From NCBI GenBank assembly GCA_030598525.1, contig JAUVPT010000005.1, positions 1 through 22,304 of the forward strand: a stretch of DNA of 22,304 bases, read 5' to 3'. The stretch comes from Gemmatimonadota bacterium. GTDB lineage: Bacteria; Gemmatimonadota; Gemmatimonadetes; Palauibacterales; Palauibacteraceae. Positions 17,230 through 22,304 of the stretch are shown piece by piece. Positions within the stretch are counted from its first letter, which is position 1, and every line of letters begins with the position of its first letter. The position numbers and the translations under genes are program-made. The notes below the pieces were generated by a model that ran no database searches, had not been told where the DNA came from, and saw nothing but the letters and a program-made list of their open reading frames with translations.

Positions 17230-17265
17230 AGACGGGGTCCCCGCGCATCGCGGAAATCCCCGTCT
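17230..17265 (-). other. Strong hairpin in the rnr-prfB intergenic gap
   Basis: Two nested stems: AGACGGGG with CCCCGTCT (8 pairs) around CCGCG-ATG-CGCGG (5 pairs, 3-base loop), separated by a 3/4-base internal loop. On the coding strand it lies about 60 bases before the prfB start. No T-run follows, so it is not a standard intrinsic terminator. The rest of this 128-base gap (17169-17296) shows no clear promoter. The hairpin could dampen transcription or stabilise a processed mRNA end; this is inference. Confidence 0.5.
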
Positions 17266-17296
17266 GCGGCGAGTCTAGCTGCGCTGATTCTTCCGG

Positions 17297-19408
17297 TCAA
17301 GCCGGATTGCCGACCAGCTCAAGGTCGATGGTCCGGCTTTCCGTGTCGACCCTCACGACCTGGACCGAAACTCGGTCGCCCAACTGGTACCTGTTTCGGG
17401 TTCTTCGACCGGAGACTGCGTGTGCGTCGGCATCATATGTATAGTAGTCATCCACCAGGGAGCCCAGGCGTACGAGGCCCTCTGCAAGAACGCCGTCGAG
17501 CACGACGAAAAGACCGAAGCTGGTGACGCCGCTTATGGTGCCCTTGAACTCGTCCCCGACATGCCGCTGCATATACCGAATCGTCTTGGCCTCCACGGAC
17601 TCCCGCTCGGCCTCTTGGGCCCGTCTCTCCATATCCGACGAATGCCGAGCCACGTCCTTGAGGTCCTCAGGCGGTCGCCCGGGCGAGCCTCTGAGCCACC
17701 GGACCAGCGCCCTGTGAACGGCAAGGTCGGGATACCGTCGGATCGGAGAAGTGAAGTGGGCGTAGGCCTCCGATGCCAGGCCGAAATGGCCCACGTTCTC
17801 GGTCGAGTATCGGGCTCGTTTCATCGACCGGAGAGTCACGCTCGAGAGCAAATATTCGTGGGGCTTGCCCTTCGCTTCGTCCAGCAGCCTAGACAGGTCT
17901 GCCGGGCGCACCTCTGCCGGCGGTAACGAATAGCCGAAGAAAGCCGCGAGTTCCCGGAGCTTTTCGATGCGGTCCGGGTCGGGAGCCTCGTGTATCCGGT
18001 AAATCAGCGGAAGGTCCTCGGCCAGTCCTAGGTTGGCAACGGTCTCATTCGCGAGGATCATCAGGTCTTCGATGATCCGATGGGCTTCCAGGCGGTGACG
18101 CGGTCGGATTTCAATTGGTTCCCCATCGTCATCGAGAACGACCTTTGCCTCGGGGATGGCGAAGTCGACCGCCCCGGCTTCCTGTCGCCCACGCCTCACT
18201 CCTGCTGCGACCGTTGACAGGTCCCGCAGGGCTGTAACGACTGCGACCGACTCTCCGCCTTCGGGAAGGTCGCCGTCGAGAAGATCCTGCGCCTCTTCGT
18301 ATGCCAGGCGACGGGCGCTCCGAATGGCCCCCCGAACGATCCGTCGCTCTTGCAGGACCAGGTCGTCGTCGAATTTCAGTACGACGGACAGGGTCAGGCG
18401 ATCTTGTCCAGGCACCAGCGAGCACAGGTCCGACGAAAGGGCTTCGGGGAGCATCGGAATTACGCGGTCCACCAGGTAGACACTGGTACCGCGTTCGAGA
18501 GCCTCCCGATCAAGGCCGCTTCCACTCTTGACGTACCAGGAAACGTCGGCGATGTGGATTCCGATCTCCAGCCCTGTAGGCGTTCGCCGAACGGAGAGAG
18601 CGTCGTCGTGGTCCTTTGCGTCTCCTGGATCAATCGTGAAGCAAAGTGTATCACGAAAGTCTTCTCGACCCTCCAGGTCTTCGGGTCGGACACCCCGGCG
18701 GGCGACCTTCTCGGCCTCTCGCAGAACCTCTGGGGGGAATTCGATCGGTAATTGCTGGCCGAGAATGATGGACAGTACATCGACGCCGGGATCCCCCGGG
18801 CGGCCCAACACGGACAAAACCGCGCCCACGGGCCGGAGTTCGCTCTTGCCCCATTCGGCGATTCCGACCAGTACGATGTCACCTTCGGTCGCATCGCCAC
18901 GGTCGGACGCAGGGATGAAGATGTCTGCGGGCAGGGGCGGTTCCTGCGGAACGACCGTTCCGTAGCCACGCCGGTGGTGATACACGCCCACGATCTGTGA
19001 CCATGCTCGCTCCAGCACCCGCACCAGGCGTCCCTCCGGGTTTCGGCCCGGCAGATGCCGCTCCACGCGAACCGCAACCCGGTCACCCTCGACGGCGGAT
19101 CCAAGGTGGCGGCGTGGTACGTAGACATCCTCTTCCCCCGCTGCCTCGGCGATCACGAAGCCGTCGCCAGCGCGGGTTACATCGACGACACCTGTCACTA
19201 TCTCGAAGCTGCCAGGAAGGGCATAACGGCCCTTCCTCTGACGGAAGACCTCACCGTCCCTCTCCATAGCCTTGAGCCGGCGACGGAACGCTCGGTATAC
19301 CTCACGATCGACTCGCAGAACTCGGGCTAGATCGCGCGCGGTCGGTGGTCCGTGACGGGCCTCCTGGAGGGCACGAATGATGTCGGTGCGGCTGGGAACG
19401 TCAGTCAT
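17297..19408 (-). CDS. rnr: Ribonuclease R (RNB-family 3'-5' exoribonuclease)
   Basis: Degrades structured RNA in the cytoplasm and takes part in rRNA and mRNA quality control. 703 residues. Residues 1-65 form a winged-helix-like start (RNase R HTH type), 66-200 two cold-shock/OB domains, and about 245-575 the RNB catalytic domain with the metal-binding segment CFTIDPGDAKDHDDALS (Asp260, Asp266, Asp268, Asp269). Later RNB motifs are HIADVSWYV and AHFTSPIRRYPDLAVHRAL. Residues about 618-698 are the S1 domain (FKGTISGVTSFGLFVVL). It stops right after S1, lacking the long Lys-rich tail of the E. coli protein. The start ATG at 19408 follows the porV-like stop by 24 bases. Confidence 0.96.
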   Translation of the reverse strand: MTDVPSRTDIIRALQEARHGPPTARDLARVLRVDREVYRAFRRRLKAMERDGEVFRQRKGRYALPGSFEIVTGVVDVTRAGDGFVIAEAAGEEDVYVPRRHLGSAVEGDRVAVRVERHLPGRNPEGRLVRVLERAWSQIVGVYHHRRGYGTVVPQEPPLPADIFIPASDRGDATEGDIVLVGIAEWGKSELRPVGAVLSVLGRPGDPGVDVLSIILGQQLPIEFPPEVLREAEKVARRGVRPEDLEGREDFRDTLCFTIDPGDAKDHDDALSVRRTPTGLEIGIHIADVSWYVKSGSGLDREALERGTSVYLVDRVIPMLPEALSSDLCSLVPGQDRLTLSVVLKFDDDLVLQERRIVRGAIRSARRLAYEEAQDLLDGDLPEGGESVAVVTALRDLSTVAAGVRRGRQEAGAVDFAIPEAKVVLDDDGEPIEIRPRHRLEAHRIIEDLMILANETVANLGLAEDLPLIYRIHEAPDPDRIEKLRELAAFFGYSLPPAEVRPADLSRLLDEAKGKPHEYLLSSVTLRSMKRARYSTENVGHFGLASEAYAHFTSPIRRYPDLAVHRALVRWLRGSPGRPPEDLKDVARHSSDMERRAQEAERESVEAKTIRYMQRHVGDEFKGTISGVTSFGLFVVLDGVLAEGLVRLGSLVDDYYTYDADAHAVSGRRTRNRYQLGDRVSVQVVRVDTESRTIDLELVGNPA

Positions 19409-19432
19409 TTCTGGATCTCATGTCCTGGCAGA

Positions 19433-20437
19433 TCAGAATCCGAAAGCGAGGGAGAGCTGGAACGGCGAGTCCGAGTCGAAGCTGGAGAAATCATCGAAGG
19501 CACGTCCTAGATCTACGGTCAGTCGATCATAACGAAGACCTATTCCGAGTGCTGCACCGCTCCGGCCAGCCGCGCTCCATGCGTAGCCGCCCCTGACATA
19601 GAGGATGCCTCGAAGCGAGGCCTCCGCGCCCAGGTATGCCTCCAGATCGTCGAATTCGGTCACCGTCTGTTGTACGTCCACCTGAAGGACGATGCCGAAT
19701 CGTTCCTCGCCCGGAACGAAGGCCCGCACGGCATTCAGAGATGCACCAAGCCTGAGCCTCGTCGGCAACGGGTCGGTCGTGCTCGCGCCGCTGACGCGGA
19801 TCCCGGGGCCGAAGTTCCGCAACACGGCTCCGACCGACAGTCCCCGCGCTGCAGTGATGTCCGCCGTGACCCCGACGTCAAAGGCGTGTCCGATGCTCTT
19901 TCCGTCGAAGGCATTGCAGTCGCCGGAGCATGCCGACGACAGGCGGACCAGTTTGTAGCTCAAACCCAGGTCCACCGCCGAGGAGAGCCCGTAGCCTCCG
20001 GTGAGGATCAGCGCGTCATCGTCGAGAGCTATCGAGCCGAGGTCCTGGTTCGACTCGTCCCGTGCTTCGATGGATCCCATGCCGAAATGGTAGTAGGCGA
20101 GCCCGATCCGTAGCTCCTGCCAACGGCCAAGGAATCCGAAAACCTGGCTGGACGTGCCGAAATCATTCGCGACATGGAAATAGGCCGTCGGGCTCTCGAT
20201 GCCGGCCGCGGAAGCCGGATTCCACAGAACTCCTTCAACGTCGGCCCGGGATGCAACTACGGCCCCGGCGAGGCCCACAGTACGTGCTCCGATGGGAGCC
20301 AGTAGGAAGCGAGCGGTCTCACGCGTCGATGATTCGCCGCGCAGCGTTGTGCCGGAAGACGAGTCCTGTGCCCTGGACGAGGCAGGACTCAGGACAATGA
20401 GAAGAACCAGGCCGAGGCTAGATAGCCTCAGCTTCAT
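19433..20437 (-). CDS. PorV/PorQ-family (UPF0164-like) outer-membrane protein
   Basis: Predicted outer-membrane beta barrel of 334 residues. Residues 1-23 are a signal peptide (ending SSRAQ). The family signature follows: GARTVGLAGAVVASRADVEGVLWNPASAAG (about 50-79). The rest is alternating amphipathic strands with Gly/aromatic periodicity, ending SLAFGF with a terminal Phe, the BAM recognition signal. Two close cysteines (Cys170, Cys174 in SACSGDCNAF) could form a disulfide. Relatives include PorV of the type IX secretion system in Bacteroidota and FadL-like barrels, but nothing else of that system is here, so the actual role is unknown. The start overlaps the end of the Trm112-like gene by 20 bases. 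Confidence 0.82.
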   Translation of the reverse strand: MKLRLSSLGLVLLIVLSPASSRAQDSSSGTTLRGESSTRETARFLLAPIGARTVGLAGAVVASRADVEGVLWNPASAAGIESPTAYFHVANDFGTSSQVFGFLGRWQELRIGLAYYHFGMGSIEARDESNQDLGSIALDDDALILTGGYGLSSAVDLGLSYKLVRLSSACSGDCNAFDGKSIGHAFDVGVTADITAARGLSVGAVLRNFGPGIRVSGASTTDPLPTRLRLGASLNAVRAFVPGEERFGIVLQVDVQQTVTEFDDLEAYLGAEASLRGILYVRGGYAWSAAGRSGAALGIGLRYDRLTVDLGRAFDDFSSFDSDSPFQLSLAFGF

Positions 20438-20585
20438 CGATCAGCATGATGGGGATGTCGTCCTCGATGCGATACCGCAGTCTGCACTGATGACACGTGA
20501 GCGTTTGCTCGCTCTCACTGTGCTCGAGCTCGCCCCGGCATTTTGGGCAGACGAGGATTTCCAGTAGCTTGGGGTCGATGGACAT
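20418..20585 (-). CDS. Trm112-like zinc-ribbon protein (UPF0434/YcaR type)
   Basis: 55-residue frame, MSIDPKLLEILVCPKCRGEL at the start, TCHQCRLRYRIEDDIPIMLIDEA at the end. Four cysteines, C13/C16 and C31/C34, make one zinc ribbon, and DDIPIML is the usual C-terminal strand of this family. In archaea and eukaryotes Trm112 activates methyltransferases. The bacterial homologue's job is poorly settled; in E. coli ycaR also sits among lipid A/KDO genes (lpxK, kdsB). The ATG is 3 bases after the era stop, preceded by AGGTGAGAA, and the gene runs 20 bases into the porV-like gene, so it should be co-expressed with both. Confidence 0.92.
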   Translation of the reverse strand: MSIDPKLLEILVCPKCRGELEHSESEQTLTCHQCRLRYRIEDDIPIMLIDEAEAI

Positions 20586-20588
20586 TTC

Positions 20589-21512
20589 TCACCTGGATCC
20601 GGGCGGAAGGTCGTATCCAAGAAGCTTAAGCCGGCCCGGCCGGCGTCGCCAGTTGAGCATCACCTTGACTCTCAGGTCGAGGTAGACCGGTCGCTCTATG
20701 AGGTGTTCGATCTTGATCCGCGCCTTGCGACCGATCGTCTTGATCATGCTGCCGCCTTTGCCGATCACGATTCCCTTCTGGGAGTCTTTCTCGACATAGA
20801 TGAGGGCTTCGATGTAAACCGGGTCATCCGCCTCCCTGAACGTCTCGATTTCCACCGCGGTAGCGTAGGGAACCTCGTCCGCCAGCTCCTCAAAACAGGT
20901 CTCGCGAATCAGTTCCGCCGCGAAGAACCGGACCGGGGCTGCCGCGATGTCGTCCACCGGATAAAGGGGAGGGCTGGCGGGCAGCAAGGCCAGGATCTCC
21001 TTCCTGAGCTGATCCACTCCCTGTGCCCTGGTGGCCTCGGTTACAATGCGCGACTGCCAGTCCGAACTGTCGACGAGGTTCGCCTCGATAGCTGACAATT
21101 CACCATCGCTTACCCGGTCAGCCTTGTTCAGGCAGAGGATCGATGGGACCCCTGGCGGCGGCTTGAACTCCCGCGCGTGCTCCAGGCTGCGCTCCCACCC
21201 CAAATCCACCACGTACATCAGCACGTCCGCGTCGGTCCTGGCCCGGGCGACCTCAGCCTGCATAGACTCGTGCAGAGCATAGCGCGGCTCCAGAAGACCG
21301 GGAGTGTCCACGAAAATGGCCTGGTGCAGGTCGTCCGAGTATATACCCAGGAGGCGCTGCCTCGTCGTCTGTGCTTTGTGAGTGACTATGCTGAGCCGCT
21401 CGCCGATCAGCTTATTGAGAAGCGTTGACTTCCCGACATTCGGAAGGCCGATGATGGCGCAGATGCCGGCCTTGAACGAGTCCGCGCCGGCGGAAAATGG
21501 AAGATCAGTCAT
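20589..21512 (-). CDS. era: GTPase Era
   Basis: Ribosome-assembly GTPase that binds the 3' end of 16S rRNA. 307 residues from ATG 21512. A TTG at 21548 would extend it by 12 residues but lies inside a hairpin and is not conserved. G1 GLPNVGKS at 22-29, Era-type switch I QTTRQRLLGIY, G3 DTPG at 69-72, G4 NKAD at 129-132. The C-terminal KH domain has GKGGSMIKTIGRKARIKIE with GKGG at 251-254. No clear ribosome-binding site precedes the ATG. The stop is 3 bases before the Trm112-like start. Placement beside rnr, prfB and lysS fits a translation and ribosome-quality cluster. Confidence 0.97.
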   Translation of the reverse strand: MTDLPFSAGADSFKAGICAIIGLPNVGKSTLLNKLIGERLSIVTHKAQTTRQRLLGIYSDDLHQAIFVDTPGLLEPRYALHESMQAEVARARTDADVLMYVVDLGWERSLEHAREFKPPPGVPSILCLNKADRVSDGELSAIEANLVDSSDWQSRIVTEATRAQGVDQLRKEILALLPASPPLYPVDDIAAAPVRFFAAELIRETCFEELADEVPYATAVEIETFREADDPVYIEALIYVEKDSQKGIVIGKGGSMIKTIGRKARIKIEHLIERPVYLDLRVKVMLNWRRRPGRLKLLGYDLPPGSR

Positions 21513-21523
21513 GTGCAGGAAGC

Positions 21524-21547
21524 TGTGGGGCCGAGGCCGGCCCCACA
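21524..21547 (-). terminator. Perfect 10-bp hairpin between Spy-like gene and era (terminator or attenuator candidate)
   Basis: TGTGGGGCCG and CGGCCCCACA pair perfectly around a 4-base loop, 28 bases after the Spy-like stop and 11 bases before the era ATG. The bases after it on the coding strand (GCTTCCTGC) hold only a weak T-rich tract, so it could be a partial terminator separating the Spy-like gene from era or a structure affecting era translation. Confidence 0.45.
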
Positions 21548-21575
21548 ACCTTGGTCGACGAACTAGGGTGAGGGT

Positions 21576-21977
21576 TCAACCGCTGGGTTGGCGTTGCCGC
21601 ATACTTCGCCGCCGTTCCTGGTTCTCGGCCTGGATCTTACGATACTCGGGGATCTGGTCCTCCGTGAGCAGGGCTTCGACCTGTTCGCTGGTTTCCTTCC
21701 CGAGTTGCTCCATCTTTGGTCGCATCTCCATCATGGCTTCGCGACCCTGCCCGCTTACAGCTTCGAACATCTCCTGGGCCTTCTTGGACTGGGCCTCGAG
21801 TATCTCCTTGAGGTTCATGGATTGCTCATCGGTCAGGTTAAGTCGCGAGGAGTAAGCATCTATCAAGCTGTCAGTTGGCGCGGCCATAGGTCCGGCCCCC
21901 CGCTGCTGAGCGACGAGATCCGTCGGCCACGCGGCCAGGGTCAACATTCCGACCATCACCAGAATCGCACGGTGCAT
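21576..21977 (-). CDS. Spy/CpxP-like periplasmic protein with LTxxQ motifs
   Basis: Small exported protein, 133 residues from ATG 21977, which follows GGAGGTTGAGAGA. The frame stays open upstream to 22061 but the ATG gives a clean signal peptide (residues 1-24, MHRAILVMVGMLTLAAWP, ending LVAQQ). The mature part is helical, Met/Glu/Gln-rich, and holds two LTxxQ-like units: LNLTDEQ at 46-52 and LLTEDQ at 103-108, the hallmark of Spy/CpxP proteins. Those bind unfolded or metal-stressed periplasmic proteins. The C-terminus is Arg/Gln-rich. I am sure of the export and the motif pattern, less sure of the function. It is the first gene after the rRNA terminator. Confidence 0.72.
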   Translation of the reverse strand: MHRAILVMVGMLTLAAWPTDLVAQQRGAGPMAAPTDSLIDAYSSRLNLTDEQSMNLKEILEAQSKKAQEMFEAVSGQGREAMMEMRPKMEQLGKETSEQVEALLTEDQIPEYRKIQAENQERRRSMRQRQPSG

Positions 21978-22103
21978 TCTCTCAACCTCCACGTACAGGG
22001 TCACGACCGCCTCCTTCAAGCATACACTGCTTGGACGATGCCGCGGCGCTGCCCATTCCAATTCCGATCCTGAAGGGCCGATGGGGGCTGAGGTTAGCGG
22101 GGT
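21978..22103 (-). other. Leader region between rRNA terminator and Spy-like gene
   Basis: 126 bases without a convincing gene. Since a strong terminator lies just upstream, a promoter for the Spy-like gene, and perhaps for the genes after it, should be here. The best -10-like hexamer is TATGCT near 22017-22022, but no good -35 element sits 16-18 bases before it, so I do not call a promoter. The GGAGG near the end is the ribosome-binding site. Confidence 0.35.
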
Positions 22104-22147
22104 ATAAAAGCGAACGCCCCACCGGGCGGAACCCGGTGAGGCGTTCG
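22104..22147 (-). terminator. Intrinsic terminator of the rRNA operon
   Basis: Reading with the 5S gene, a 16-bp stem (CGAACGCCTCACCGGG pairing with CCCGGTGGGGCGTTCG, one G-U pair) with a 5-base loop is followed at once by CTTTTAT. It begins about 9 bases after the 5S 3' end. This is a textbook rho-independent terminator. Confidence 0.9.
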
Positions 22148-22155
22148 GAATAAGA

Positions 22156-22270
22156 GCCGGCGGTGACCTACTCTCCCACGGCCTGAGGCTGCAGTACCAT
22201 CGGCGCTGAGGGACTTAACTGCTGGGTTCGGGATGAGACCAGGTGTAACCCCCTCGCGAGAACCACCGGC
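22156..22270 (-). rRNA. rrf: 5S ribosomal RNA
   Basis: The coding strand carries the standard 5S landmarks in order: GAGGGGGTTACACCTGGTCT, CATCCCGAACCCAGCAGTTA, AGTCCCTCAGCGCCGATGG, TACTGC, GGGAGAGTAGGTCACCGCC. The ends form helix I: GCCGGTGGT at the 5' end pairs with the CACCGCCGGC 3' end (9 pairs with one G-U). About 115 bases; each end may be off by one to three bases. Upstream bases 22271-22304 are the last part of a 23S-5S spacer, so the rest of the rRNA operon lies outside the window. Confidence 0.96.
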
Positions 22271-22304
22271 ACCTACGCAGCCGCCGAGAATGGCCCATCT
22301 CTGC

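Noticed and set aside
17091..17300. Separate 70-codon gene upstream of prfB
   Set aside because: Its last 25 codons are the first part of prfB before the programmed frameshift; the earlier part overlaps the rnr end and a hairpin.
21978..22103. Promoter for the Spy-like gene
   Set aside because: TATGCT resembles a -10 box but no matching -35 box is at the right distance, so I left it as an unresolved leader.
1..22304. CRISPR arrays, tRNAs, insertion sequences, prophage or attachment sites
   Set aside because: I looked for regular direct repeats, CCA-type acceptor/T-loop patterns and transposase-like frames and saw none.

Overview
The window reads as a chromosomal segment of a Gram-negative (diderm), fairly GC-rich bacterium. 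Every gene I can support lies on the minus strand, so transcription runs from high to low coordinates. Four things together point to Gemmatimonadota or a related diderm phylum: a fused LpxC-FabZ protein, a PorV/UPF0164-type barrel, a complete BamA/Skp/Lol/lipid A set, and a Bacillota-style mcsA-mcsB-clpC block. This is an inference from gene content, not a sequence match.

Layout in the direction of transcription. (a) 22304-22104: the last bases of a 23S-5S spacer, a 5S rRNA and a strong intrinsic terminator, i.e. the 3' end of an rRNA operon. (b) 21977-19433: a Spy/CpxP-like periplasmic protein, then era, a 55-residue Trm112-like zinc-ribbon protein and a PorV-like outer-membrane barrel. (c) 19408-14496: rnr, prfB (with its programmed +1 frameshift) and lysS, all RNA and translation functions. 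(d) 14509-12493: lolC/E and lolD, the lipoprotein-release ABC transporter. (e) 12485-8369: mcsA, mcsB and clpC, a protein-arginine-phosphorylation and unfoldase module. (f) 8372-5330: bamA and skp/ompH for outer-membrane protein assembly. (g) 5325-1: lpxD, lpxC-fabZ, lpxA, a GnnA-like Gfo/Idh/MocA oxidoreductase, a previously easy-to-miss 44-residue membrane protein, and lpxB (running off the window).

The genes are packed almost without gaps. Most junctions are 1-14 base overlaps of ATGA, GTGA or TGATG type, and the largest gaps are 128 bases (rnr-prfB), 63 bases (Spy-like to era) and 55 bases (bamA-skp). From lysS to lpxB the layout suggests one long translationally coupled operon. It would supply proteins that move lipoproteins, fold barrels, chaperone them in the periplasm and build the lipid A core, with a cytoplasmic quality-control machine embedded in the middle.

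The points most worth a second look are the McsA-McsB-ClpC block inside an envelope-biogenesis operon of a diderm with no ctsR, a McsB whose expected RDXXRA phospho-arginine-sensing motif reads ADVCRA, the small membrane protein wedged between the oxidoreductase and lpxB, and the GnnA-like oxidoreductase with no GnnB aminotransferase beside it. There is no CRISPR array, tRNA, insertion sequence or prophage that I can see.
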